From positions 145,199 through 209,198 of the forward strand of contig JAIYAN010000001.1 in assembly GCA_027489035.1 (NCBI GenBank): a stretch of DNA of 64,000 bases, read 5' to 3'. Both the position numbers and the translations under genes were made by a program. This stretch comes from Chitinophagaceae bacterium. GTDB lineage: Bacteria; Bacteroidota; Bacteroidia; Chitinophagales; Chitinophagaceae. This document shows, piece after piece, positions 30,701 to 39,712 of the stretch. How positions within the stretch are numbered: position 1 is the stretch's first letter; every line of letters begins with the position of its first letter. A model generated the notes under the pieces. The model made no database searches. It was not told where the DNA came from and worked only from the letters and a program-made list of their open reading frames with translations.

Positions 30701-32084
30701 GTATATCCTGAATTGTAGTGCAACCTGATATATCGAGCTTTTTAAGTGGCAACTGTTCATCTAGTTCATCAAGTGTTGTAAGTTGTCTCAACGAATCTTC
30801 TATCTTCAGATGCTCTAATCCATAGAAACAATGCAAATAAGAAAGATCAAAAACATCAATAACCAGACTAGATATTTTTCTTTTGATTTTTTCAGCTAAT
30901 AATGAATCAGGACCTGCTAAAAATAAAATTCCAGTTAATGCATAATTATTAAAAGGCAAATCTTTTTTGGGACCTTTAAACACATCTTCAAGATTCAATT
31001 TTTGATAGCCAAATTGTTCATTTATCACCAACCTTTCAATCAATTTATCGAACAGATAAGGATCTGAAAATGCGGACAACAAACTCAAACCGCTATCTAT
31101 AACCTCCTTATCGGGTGTTGACAGCAATTTCTTTAAATTGCTGAATTCTTTTTTGTTTGATACCAACGATTGTTCGATGACTTCTTTATCATAATCATTT
31201 TTAGCTACTTCAATTTCTTCTTTCTCACTCTTAAGAGATAAAAATGCTTCTGATTTTTTAAACACAACTTCTAGTTCATTAGAAATCGATTTTAAACCGC
31301 GTAGTGATAAATAACTGAGTTGATTGCTGGTCAAAGCCTCAGCAGTTTTAACATCAAGCGAGGTCAATCCATTAAGGAATAATTTTCCATTTATGGCGCT
31401 CAATTGTATAGCATGATTCAACTGTAAATCCGACAAGCCATTTAAATTCACACTACTGAATGGTCTTGACATGATCAATTGAACAACATCATCGTTGATG
31501 TATTTAATTCTATCTATATTGATGGTTCCCGACTTTTTACTAAACACCTCTTTTGATGCGAAAGAAACATAACCTTCCAAATCTGCAAGCGGGAATGTCT
31601 TCCTTTGTTTTGATGCATCATGAAGGGCATTAATCATTGAAGTAAAAAAACGGAATGCTGTTTTTTCTTCATCAGCAACTCTTTCAATCTGGGGGAAAAA
31701 ATTATATAATGATGTCCAGATGATTTCGGGTACAGCATTATTTTGTTTGCTTAGCAACCAATCTGTAAGAGGTTGTGCCTTTGGATCCGGCGTGTTTACA
31801 CTAAATGCAGATGCAGAAAATCCATCATTCATAAATTTATAAAGACTATCATGTCCCATTTGCTTCAACAAGTCATGAATGGAACATGGAAATTGATTAT
31901 TGGCAACCAAATAAAATCTATAATCAGTTCTATAAGACAGATCTTCTCTGTGGACAGACAATTCCCAATTAAACCCATTTTCATCATTAAATAATATGGT
32001 TTGGATTCTTTCTTTTGGAGAAATAGAAATGCTGAAAAACTTAAGTCCCACAGCCGCATTTTTGAGATGATTGATTTCTTGCAT
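27726..32084 (-). CDS. Large leucine-rich-repeat protein
   Basis: 1452 aa; many LxxLxxLxLxxC/N repeats (LEWLDLYECKNITDVSALEKLPSLQRV...). Confidence 0.85.
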   Translation of the reverse strand: MQEINHLKNAAVGLKFFSISISPKERIQTILFNDENGFNWELSVHREDLSYRTDYRFYLVANNQFPCSIHDLLKQMGHDSLYKFMNDGFSASAFSVNTPDPKAQPLTDWLLSKQNNAVPEIIWTSLYNFFPQIERVADEEKTAFRFFTSMINALHDASKQRKTFPLADLEGYVSFASKEVFSKKSGTINIDRIKYINDDVVQLIMSRPFSSVNLNGLSDLQLNHAIQLSAINGKLFLNGLTSLDVKTAEALTSNQLSYLSLRGLKSISNELEVVFKKSEAFLSLKSEKEEIEVAKNDYDKEVIEQSLVSNKKEFSNLKKLLSTPDKEVIDSGLSLLSAFSDPYLFDKLIERLVINEQFGYQKLNLEDVFKGPKKDLPFNNYALTGILFLAGPDSLLAEKIKRKISSLVIDVFDLSYLHCFYGLEHLKIEDSLRQLTTLDELDEQLPLKKLDISGCTTIQDIQHLSVFPIQSFEFNRCYKIKSLNALQGKTDLSQTKKLIIWNFESLQNLDGIEFYQSLEWLDLYECKNITDVSALEKLPSLQRVESISEYKSQQTVSLPKCDFHPVMFGIQNVSIDLLVNKWIESEKIGSTVTENIELSCDGMSNLEWLNGFPNLRRLRISCKELMDIKGLRHVPKLVKFDLNYAEIVDLQGLETLKNLEKLQIQHCPKLMRIDEAENLEKLKDVSLRICESLESAEGMMKNKNIQATVDWLSFYHLPNLKKIGELSGFLKLNRIDFNDSFNQELIHDFVTSKLPINIKITQSKVTINDGLPINLPVKITYCKEFVLKGSGLVQLNLENCKIKDLTGFEGMPLLKKLTITDLEELESLSGLKDIPSLQEMKLTNLKSLVDIDALKALHLLESLTMLKLPKVKDSASLVPLNVLEEMEVVDCPSLEVKPRPLGKINKEQILKYQLKLAEHYKLETKTLEVKVENEKSDPAKKDAKKNAAKIKKLLKERDIAMIDTAISLLAGIKDEELMNELLFGIAYEKNAFKTNRTFTGTGPAQPYLNYALTGVLSCAGDIDEWKGLVQSVTALDFEIIGSKYLNCFENLESLNLRNLTDPDSNLNLKNLKFLKLNYFGDVKLDLGVVSGCPVLENFELRSSINQVNGFSGLKNLVKLKYLELRLENSDATSFMDFEKLVNLETLKIGSGYSTPSIKILSLHGLHNCTELKELSLDGFQIQDTSALTNLNKLQNLQLTKGEFETLELAPVLKDLIRLRLEDCKKLIKISDSIFNEELKELILDGSGFTSLPKLNGVKRIKWFDCSGCNQLLDLKGLNELEYMNIGYSNSEFLAFNNCTNLENINDVFSLNINKLSLDVKVFPKNIIANNITHLVLGGIESLDGIEQFSALEYLSLKKGYDASSPINTLTSLKGLKNLKQIKLGGCKNIESLEGLEQFEHLKMLDLTRMENLKDIKALDNIKIDKLYISGCLLKKIDFPAHLQVNIDWQSIP

Positions 32085-32094
32085 TTTTTATTTT

Positions 32095-33213
32095 TTATAA
32101 ACTACCTAATAACAATTTCGCCAATTTTTTATCTTTCAACATTGCCTTCACGTCCTCCTCTCCTTCTTTGTTGAGATCCATAAACAAACTCATTTTCAAA
32201 TCATTTGGAATAGCATCAAGTAACATAAATTCAACTAGATTTTCTTTATGATTTTTTTCAGGTTTGTAGGTTTCATTTTTCAAATGCAAATACAATCGTG
32301 TGCATATTGTGGCGATTCTATCAATTCGCTTTTCGCCGTTTTTACCAACAGCAATCGTCTCCATTTTTTTCTTTACATCATCAAACTTCTCTGCTGCTAA
32401 AATATCAATTGGATCAATCAACATCGACAAATCATCATTGATAAAACTTATAAAGCTACTCACCGTTGTTTCATCCAATGCGCTTTTAGAAAGTGCCAAT
32501 ACCAAATCAAGTTCTTCTTTCAAATCTGCGATATCATGTATCTGATCAAAAAACTGCACCAAACTTCTTGGTGTGGTTCGTTTACCCGTTATGGTTTCTG
32601 GATAGGTCAGTACAAAATCAATTCCTCTTTTATCTACGCCTGCACCATGCGCCCAAGCTGCCCAGGCGCGTGCATCGAATTTAAGCGATACATGCAATAG
32701 CCTCGTGAGCATCGCATCATCCATAGGCGTAACCGAATAATCGCCATCATCCGGATTGGCGGTAGCCACAATCTGCCATTTAGCAGGCAGTTTCCAAGAT
32801 TGCAATTCAAAATTTTGCAGTAACTGCATCACGCCCCTCAATATCCTATCGTCTGCACGATTGATATCATCGAGCAATAAAATACCAGGACCTTCTTCTT
32901 TAGGCACCCACTCCGGCGGACTGTACACGGTATATTCATCACCCGATATTTTTTCATCAGGATCTACGATCGACGGCATGCCATGCAAATCGCCCATCTC
33001 CTCAAATTGAGCAGGTGCACAATAAGCCATTTTCCAATTGTTCTTTTTGGCGAATTCTACTACAGTATGGGTTTTACCCAAACCATGATTACCCCATATC
33101 ATAATGGGCGTACCGCGCTGCCCTTTTTCGTGGAGCTTGTTGTTGCGGTTGAAAATATGCTCAAGGAATTTATTGAGCTGAACTGTGTTTACGTGTTGAC
33201 CGAGTTGGGACAT
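32095..33213 (-). CDS. MoxR-family AAA+ ATPase
   Basis: 372 aa; IWGNHGLGKTHTVVEFA, LHGMPSIVD, GILLLDDINRADDRILRGVMQLLQ, IVATANPDDGDYSVTPMDDAMLTRL. Confidence 0.9.
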   Translation of the reverse strand: MSQLGQHVNTVQLNKFLEHIFNRNNKLHEKGQRGTPIMIWGNHGLGKTHTVVEFAKKNNWKMAYCAPAQFEEMGDLHGMPSIVDPDEKISGDEYTVYSPPEWVPKEEGPGILLLDDINRADDRILRGVMQLLQNFELQSWKLPAKWQIVATANPDDGDYSVTPMDDAMLTRLLHVSLKFDARAWAAWAHGAGVDKRGIDFVLTYPETITGKRTTPRSLVQFFDQIHDIADLKEELDLVLALSKSALDETTVSSFISFINDDLSMLIDPIDILAAEKFDDVKKKMETIAVGKNGEKRIDRIATICTRLYLHLKNETYKPEKNHKENLVEFMLLDAIPNDLKMSLFMDLNKEGEEDVKAMLKDKKLAKLLLGSL

Positions 33214-33226
33214 GGGGGTAAATATT

Positions 33227-33973
33227 TTATTTTTTATTTTTTATTTCCTGGTTTTTTATGTTTATTTCTTTGCCTGTAATAAACCCATAAACATCAATAA
33301 TTTTTGCCTTCTTATAAGTTATTTTTGTCTTTTTTGATGTGTTAAAATCAGTTGTGAAAGTATTAGATGATAATTTGTCAATTGATTCTTTATTGGCTTC
33401 ATAAAAAATTTTAATCGACTCTAAAGCTTTAATATTAAACGCAGAAAAACCACATTCTTTCTCAAATATTATTTTAAATGAACTTTTAAAGTTCACATCA
33501 AAAGCAGGAACAAAGCCAAACACTCCAAGTAAAATCTTAGTCACTAAAGTTAAATCAGAGTTGTCTTCATAAATTAGTTTAGCTTTAATATCATTATATA
33601 ATTCAATGATTTTTTTTATGTTATCATTGCTATAATTATCAACATCAATATCCCAAATTGATTTATCTAAATCAGATAAATAGATGATGGTATTTTCAAA
33701 ATGTTTACCACTTTTATCTAATAAAAAACTTGAGCCTCGATACATCCCCCAGCTTGCTAAATAAAATCCAAGGACATAGCAGCTTTTCTCCATGTCTTTT
33801 GTTAGATCATTATTTGTTTTAAAGTAATTGTAACAATAGTCATAAGAAGTAAACCGATCTTCCGGATTAGATTTGTAAAGGTAAGTTTTGAAAACACTTT
33901 CAATATCTGACTTTTTTAAATTATTTATGTTCATTTTTCTTATTTTAGGAAAATTGATTATTATTTCATCCAC
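33227..33973 (-). CDS. Hypothetical protein
   Basis: 248 aa between MoxR and STAND-TPR; start overlaps the upstream stop by 13 nt. Confidence 0.6.
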   Translation of the reverse strand: MDEIIINFPKIRKMNINNLKKSDIESVFKTYLYKSNPEDRFTSYDYCYNYFKTNNDLTKDMEKSCYVLGFYLASWGMYRGSSFLLDKSGKHFENTIIYLSDLDKSIWDIDVDNYSNDNIKKIIELYNDIKAKLIYEDNSDLTLVTKILLGVFGFVPAFDVNFKSSFKIIFEKECGFSAFNIKALESIKIFYEANKESIDKLSSNTFTTDFNTSKKTKITYKKAKIIDVYGFITGKEINIKNQEIKNKK

Positions 33974-36900
33974 TCAGGCAACTCATCTTCCTTTCCCAAT
34001 TCCTTTGCTAATCTTTTTGTGTTTACAATTGATTCAATTGTTGTTTTATCTTCTAAACCACAATCTGGATCTACTTTTCTAATTTCTGCTGATTCAATAA
34101 AATATTTAAGTGCTTCACTTTTATTTCCCATATTTTCATAACAATGAGCAATATGAAAAGGGAAACCTCCTTTTTTTTGAATCATGAATCCACTATAAAA
34201 AGCTTTGATTGCCGATTGAAGATTTTTTATTTTCATTTGACAACTGCCAATGTTAAAATAAACTTTAGCTAAAGAAGTATGATTACTATCAAGAGATTTC
34301 AATTTGATTTGAAGGCTATTTTCATAAAACTCTAACGCCTTGAAATAATTACCTTTCATTGCCCAAACGAAACCAATATTATTATAAGTATTTGCTACAT
34401 CGGGATGTTTCATGCCAAAGGTTTTTAAACGTATTTCCAAACACTTTTGATAATACTCCAAGGACTTATCGTACTCGCCTTTATGGTCCCAAACAAAACC
34501 AATATTATGATAAGTAACTGCAACAATAGGATCATCTAATCCAAAAGTTTTCAATCTTATATCCAAACACTTTTGATAATACTCCAAGGATTTGTCATAT
34601 TTACCTTTGCTGGCCAAAACTAAGCCGATATTGTTATAAGAATTAGCAGTATCTGGATGCTTAAAACCAAAAATTTTCAATCTTATATCCAAACTCTTTT
34701 GATAATATTCCAAGGACTTATCGTATTCTTCTTTTTGAAACAAAATGGAGCCAATATTGTTAAAAGTAGTTGCTACATCTCGATGCTCTACTCCAAAGAT
34801 TTCCAATCTTATTTCTAAGGACTTATGATAACACTCCAATGACTTGTCGTATTCACTTTTGCTATCCAAAACTAAGCCGATTTTGTTATAGGAATTAGCA
34901 ATATCTGGATGCTTAAAACCAAAAATTTTCAATCTTATATCCAAACTCTTTTGATAATATTCCAAAGTCTTATCGTATTCTCCAAATTTATATTTAAAAT
35001 CAGCAATAGATGAAATCAAATCAGCATCATTACTTAAAATATTTTCATTAAAGTTTAACTTTGAAAAATAATTATTTGCATTCTCTTTATCAAAAAAATA
35101 TAAAGCTTTTAGTCCAAGCCAAATAGATTCTTTTGTTTGAAAAGAATTATAATTAATCAAAACTATTAAGTATTCTTTTCTAACAACATACATTGCTAAT
35201 TCATTAAGCTTTTTATCTAATTCCAACAACACTTTCCAATCATTCTCCGTCGGTTCCTCCAAAACTTTTTCAATCATCGCCTCCACCCCATATGTTTTCA
35301 AATAAAATAACAAAGCCCTAATACAAAAATCCATTTGTTCAGTTCCGGCATCTATCAACTCTGTCACCAAATCCAAATCCCCTGCTAATGCCTGTTCACA
35401 CAAAAATGATTCAATCGCTGATTGTTGTAGCTTGGTTCCTGATGATAATATATTTTGGATATAGCTCAATTCTATTTTAGGTTCTTGCTCTTGTAATTTC
35501 ACCCCCAACAAATACAACAAAGCTCCTTCCACCGTAAAGCCCAAACATCCATTCATTTCTTTTACATATCTACTCACCCAACCCATATTTTTCATACGGG
35601 CATAAGGAGAATTTACCAAATCGGATGTGAGATAAGGTTTTATATTTTCATTATTCAATAAATCATCCAACAACAATTCATTCTCCCCTTTAATCCAAAC
35701 TTGTTTAGCCAATAATTTTAAAAATGTTTGTTCTTCATGGCTAAAAGTGTTGAACCAATCTTTCCAGATATGCAAATGCTTTCCACCTTTCTTGGGTAAA
35801 TTTTTTCCGTTGTATATTTCCAGAAACAACCGCAATACCAAAGGGTTGTTGATCTGGTTGTACATGGCCCTGTCGAATGTAGCAATGTCATCAAAAGAAA
35901 ACAATGGCTTGTATCTGCTTTTATCTTTGGCAACATAATTCTCCCATGCACCTTTCATTTCATTCATATCCAAAGGCGTTAGCCAAAATGCATAAGCGCC
36001 TAATCCTATTTCATGATCTTTGTTTTCGCCGTAAAGAAAATTCAAATCAGTTTCGTCTGTTTTATAACGCTCTAAATCGGCTTTGGTATTGGCACGGCTG
36101 GTTACAACAAATTTGATGCTGCCGGGTTCTATGATTTTACTCCAATCCATTATTTCTTGCCAGATGGCTTCTGCATTATTTGCTTCATTCAATCCGTCTA
36201 TCAAAATAAAACTAGGTTCGGCCTGAGTTCCAGCTATGGAAGCATATTTATCAAGTCCTTCATTAGCATAGACATTGAGCAAATAAGCCACCTGTTCTTT
36301 TAATGTAGTTTTCTCCATTCTTCCGGCGCGTATCAACAAACCGGGATAGCCTCTTTCGGTATATTGTTTTTGTATTTCTGCGAGTAGATTGGTTTTACCG
36401 CTTCCGGCTTCGGCAGCAATGAAAAAGATGTTTGCTCTCGCCCCTATCCATTCGCGCAACTTTATCTCCATGTTTTCGCGATGCTGATAAACCCCGGGGA
36501 TAATTTTCTTTTCGCTGATTAGAGTATCGAGGAGTAATTTATTTTCTTCTTCGATGCGTTTTAGGAAGATTTCTTTGGTGAAAGTTTCAGGCGTAAATGA
36601 AATTTCTTTTTGTTTGTCTCGCAACAGCAAATTAAGTCGGTCGAGTATTTTACCAGAGGTTTGTTTCTCTATCCCTTCAGGACTAAAAAACTTGATGGTT
36701 TTACCCGTATAAGATTCGTAGGTAAACAACTTCGCTTTTTCTGATGATTGGATCGCCAACTCTCCGGGAACGATAAAAAAAGGAAGGATAGATAAATAAT
36801 TGCCTGCTGCATTTTGGATCCAGATATTATCATCTGTGATACCTTTATTTTCAGTGGCAACAATATCAGATGATTGCAATAACCAAGTTTGCCCTTCTTC

Positions 36901-37620
36901 TTTTTTGAGCATAGGGTAATCCTTTGCGAAACTCATTTGCTCTAATAATGAACGAAATATGGGAAAATACTCTGTCCATAATTGAATAGATTTTTCATCA
37001 TCTGGCATTGTTCCATGACCCAAATGTTTGTTTCTAAAGTTTATTAGCATTCCAATTGCTGTAGCTTCTTGCTTTTTAACCTGTATATCTCCATTTGGAT
37101 CAATAAATTCAATTTCCCCTTTGTATTGTGTAACCTTCTTTCCAGATTCTACATGTTCATAATAACTCACTAATTCAGGACAGAAGAACTGATGGTTTTT
37201 CTCTTTCAGAAATTTCAATGTCTCGCGGATATAATGATTCCATTTACCAAAAGCCGTTTCAGTAAGGTTTTGATGAAATAAAGACACCATGCCTCTGTCT
37301 TTGATGTTGCTATTAAAAAATTCAGAAGCCGATAGTAAACCGAGGTATTTCAGATAGTTGAGGAAAGTATCTTTAAATAAATTGATTCTTTTAAATGGAT
37401 CTTTTGCTAAAAGCGTTTGCTTCAACGGATACGCAATAACATAAGGCAAAGACGCAATTAACTTTTCATCTTCTTCAGAAAGTAAAGGCACAACTTTCAG
37501 TTCCACAAGTGGTTGCTGGCATCCTGGGCATTTGCCATTTAAAACATCATAAAGTTGTTTTGCAAAATCTTGTTTGGAAATGGCAATGGCGCAAGTGGGG
37601 TTTTGGCAGGTAAAAGACAT
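33961..37620 (-). CDS. STAND NTPase with N-terminal zinc ribbon, HEPN-like motif and kinesin-light-chain-type TPRs
   Basis: 1219 aa; CQNPTC...CPGC, FRNKHLGHG, AAEAGSGKTNLLAEI, SFILIDGLNEA, 42-aa repeats YDKSLEYYQKSLDIRLKIFGFKHPDIANSYNNIGLVL. Confidence 0.88.
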   Translation of the reverse strand: MSFTCQNPTCAIAISKQDFAKQLYDVLNGKCPGCQQPLVELKVVPLLSEEDEKLIASLPYVIAYPLKQTLLAKDPFKRINLFKDTFLNYLKYLGLLSASEFFNSNIKDRGMVSLFHQNLTETAFGKWNHYIRETLKFLKEKNHQFFCPELVSYYEHVESGKKVTQYKGEIEFIDPNGDIQVKKQEATAIGMLINFRNKHLGHGTMPDDEKSIQLWTEYFPIFRSLLEQMSFAKDYPMLKKEEGQTWLLQSSDIVATENKGITDDNIWIQNAAGNYLSILPFFIVPGELAIQSSEKAKLFTYESYTGKTIKFFSPEGIEKQTSGKILDRLNLLLRDKQKEISFTPETFTKEIFLKRIEEENKLLLDTLISEKKIIPGVYQHRENMEIKLREWIGARANIFFIAAEAGSGKTNLLAEIQKQYTERGYPGLLIRAGRMEKTTLKEQVAYLLNVYANEGLDKYASIAGTQAEPSFILIDGLNEANNAEAIWQEIMDWSKIIEPGSIKFVVTSRANTKADLERYKTDETDLNFLYGENKDHEIGLGAYAFWLTPLDMNEMKGAWENYVAKDKSRYKPLFSFDDIATFDRAMYNQINNPLVLRLFLEIYNGKNLPKKGGKHLHIWKDWFNTFSHEEQTFLKLLAKQVWIKGENELLLDDLLNNENIKPYLTSDLVNSPYARMKNMGWVSRYVKEMNGCLGFTVEGALLYLLGVKLQEQEPKIELSYIQNILSSGTKLQQSAIESFLCEQALAGDLDLVTELIDAGTEQMDFCIRALLFYLKTYGVEAMIEKVLEEPTENDWKVLLELDKKLNELAMYVVRKEYLIVLINYNSFQTKESIWLGLKALYFFDKENANNYFSKLNFNENILSNDADLISSIADFKYKFGEYDKTLEYYQKSLDIRLKIFGFKHPDIANSYNKIGLVLDSKSEYDKSLECYHKSLEIRLEIFGVEHRDVATTFNNIGSILFQKEEYDKSLEYYQKSLDIRLKIFGFKHPDTANSYNNIGLVLASKGKYDKSLEYYQKCLDIRLKTFGLDDPIVAVTYHNIGFVWDHKGEYDKSLEYYQKCLEIRLKTFGMKHPDVANTYNNIGFVWAMKGNYFKALEFYENSLQIKLKSLDSNHTSLAKVYFNIGSCQMKIKNLQSAIKAFYSGFMIQKKGGFPFHIAHCYENMGNKSEALKYFIESAEIRKVDPDCGLEDKTTIESIVNTKRLAKELGKEDELPEWMK
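34200..34990. repeat. Tandem 126-bp TPR-coding repeats
   Basis: Near-identical copies, e.g. aaaaattttcaatcttatatccaaactcttttgataatattccaa about 34671 and 34923 (252 bp = 2 units). Confidence 0.85.
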
Positions 37621-37639
37621 ATTATAGAATCAATTTTAA

Positions 37640-38686
37640 TTATTGGTTATTTTTGGGGAATTTAGGCTCAAATTCCCAATTCAAATGTTGAAGTCTATTT
37701 TGCAAATCGTTTAGATTATTTATTAAATCTTCAAAACTTGGTTTCTGTTCTTCATAGATCATCTCTTCCAACATTTTGACGTAATCTGCTTTCCAAAACT
37801 TTACTATTTCTACAAATGGAATTGGGTTCAATGTTTTTGGATTGTGTTGATTGTAATCTACTCCAGTGATTCTTGAAAACTTATATCGATGCGCAACAAT
37901 AGTTTCATACAATTCCTTATTAGCCATAGCCTTTTCGGCAATGCCTGCTTTTGTTAAATGGTAAACATCATACAAATGGCGACTCAATCTATCAACACGC
38001 ATTTTTTCTTGGGGCCGATGAAATTCTTCATGCAACAAAAATAATTTCTCCAAAAATGTACGTTCAGGATTCACAGATGGCACAGTGAATAATGGTGTAA
38101 CAAATTCTCTACCTTCAAAAGTCTCATCAACCAAAGAACCAAAAGTTTGATTTGAAAAAGGTTCGCGAAGCGATCGACAGCCAATTTCAATAAGTAATCT
38201 TGGCTGAATATAATCCGTAGGTTTCGGAATAATATTTTCATAATGCACTTCAATAATTCTTGGATCCTGATCGCTGTCTTCAACTGGTAAAACATTGCAT
38301 TTAATTTCAGCAAATCCATTTTTCTGAAAAGCATTTTGTAGCTCATTAAAGAAAACACCTGCGGTGAAAGCGCCTGCTTTTTTTCGCAATGCAGTTCTTT
38401 TTGATTTTGACCATGTCTTCTCGTATTCAAAAAAATAATCCATATCTATTGCCAAATCAATATCTTCAGAAAATCGATGTATTAATTTAAAAGCTTTGCT
38501 CAGAGAAGTACCACCTTTAAACACCAGATGCTTAGCGATATCCATTTGAAAAATAATTTCCAACGTACGGCTTACCCACCAATCTTTTTCTACGGCAAAT
38601 GGCTTCATACCCATTTTTGCGGCTACAGCCTCAAAAACAGCAATTTTTTCTTCCTTCTCAATATTATAAAAATCAATTTTTGCCAT
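37640..38686 (-). CDS. AbiEii-family nucleotidyltransferase toxin
   Basis: 348 aa; EKDWWVSRTLEIIF...HLVFKGGTSLSKAFKLIHRFSEDIDLAIDMDYF. Confidence 0.9.
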   Translation of the reverse strand: MAKIDFYNIEKEEKIAVFEAVAAKMGMKPFAVEKDWWVSRTLEIIFQMDIAKHLVFKGGTSLSKAFKLIHRFSEDIDLAIDMDYFFEYEKTWSKSKRTALRKKAGAFTAGVFFNELQNAFQKNGFAEIKCNVLPVEDSDQDPRIIEVHYENIIPKPTDYIQPRLLIEIGCRSLREPFSNQTFGSLVDETFEGREFVTPLFTVPSVNPERTFLEKLFLLHEEFHRPQEKMRVDRLSRHLYDVYHLTKAGIAEKAMANKELYETIVAHRYKFSRITGVDYNQHNPKTLNPIPFVEIVKFWKADYVKMLEEMIYEEQKPSFEDLINNLNDLQNRLQHLNWEFEPKFPKNNQ

Positions 38687-39278
38687 TGTTTAATGCCTTT
38701 TTCATTATCTTTTGAATCCATACCGGAGCTAATGCAATATCATTTTTCAAATCATTTTCATCTTCTTTTTTTAGCAATAAAATGATTTTTTTCTCTTCTT
38801 CAACACTCAATTTCCCATTACCAATTTCCTTCAATGCTTGAATGACCAAACGGCTGATTTTTCCATTTGCCATTAAGTTTTTTGGCGTCGTTTTCTTAAA
38901 CTTTATTTTGCGCTTACCTAGTTTTATTTCACGAGGTGAGCCATCCGTAAGAAACACAATATTCATTGGCACTTGGGTACTTAATCCCAAAGCGTTTAAT
39001 GCATAACTACCTGAAGGCACAGTTCTAATACAATCACGTTTTGCTATTGCTTCTGCAATTTCTTCAGCGGCGGGCATCAGCTTTCCTAATAGATTACTTT
39101 CTTTAGGCCTAACATATATCCCCTGTGCTATCCTGGCAATAATGTCTTCTTTTTCTAACCTAAAAAGTGAAATCCTAACAGCCTCAGATGAGCCCAAATC
39201 ACTAAAATCAGCAGGAAACAACAGCGTTCCTTTAGGAAGACTTTCTATTTGATTTAATATTTTTTTTTCTATACTCAT
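38673..39278 (-). CDS. DUF6088/AbiEi-like antitoxin
   Basis: 201 aa; SLPKGTLLFPADFSDLGSSEAVRISLFRLEKEDIIARIAQGIYVRP winged helix; 14-nt overlap with the toxin gene. Confidence 0.85.
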   Translation of the reverse strand: MSIEKKILNQIESLPKGTLLFPADFSDLGSSEAVRISLFRLEKEDIIARIAQGIYVRPKESNLLGKLMPAAEEIAEAIAKRDCIRTVPSGSYALNALGLSTQVPMNIVFLTDGSPREIKLGKRKIKFKKTTPKNLMANGKISRLVIQALKEIGNGKLSVEEEKKIILLLKKEDENDLKNDIALAPVWIQKIMKKALNNGKN

Positions 39279-39285
39279 AATAGCA

Positions 39286-39318
39286 TTTGTAACAAATTTA
39301 GCAATTATTTGTTACAAA
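39286..39318. promoter_or_regulatory. 12-bp perfect inverted repeat upstream of the antitoxin (probable autoregulatory operator)
   Basis: TTTGTAACAAAT-ttagcaatt-ATTTGTTACAAA; each arm is itself near-palindromic (TTTGTWACAAA); 8 bp upstream of the antitoxin start. Confidence 0.75.
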
Positions 39319-39472
39319 AAAAATAACAATGCCCAATAAAATCTTTGATGAAAAAGCAGGTAAAAGATATTAATATTAATTTCTATAAAACTATTAAAAA
39401 AAGACATCATATCGTAACAATCTTATTAATTTCTAAAAACAAAAATCTCCTTTGCCAACGCTTATATCCTCT

Positions 39473-39661
39473 TCACACCTCATCAATTTTATCTGGAGCA
39501 ATATCCGTTTCATCAGAGTCTCCATAATCATATAACCCTACCAGTATAAAAATCAAATACAATACTGAAAAAACAATTTTATTTTGTGCATAACCAAAGA
39601 TGGTTACAAAAAACAAAATGCTTACAATTATGAATAATGCGAGTTTGCTTTTGTTTATCAT
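39473..39661 (-). CDS. Small membrane protein
   Basis: 62 aa, two hydrophobic segments. Confidence 0.4.
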   Translation of the reverse strand: MINKSKLALFIIVSILFFVTIFGYAQNKIVFSVLYLIFILVGLYDYGDSDETDIAPDKIDEV

Positions 39662-39712
39662 AGTTTAATTTTTAAATGGTTAATGTATATTTTCAATTTT
39701 GTGCTTTTAATT

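Noticed and set aside
39286-39318. TTTGTAACAAAT repeat as another copy of the 17-bp regulon palindrome
   Set aside because: Contains TTGTAA and TTACAA strings but with a different geometry (two short palindromes 9 bp apart) and placement; treated as a separate antitoxin operator.
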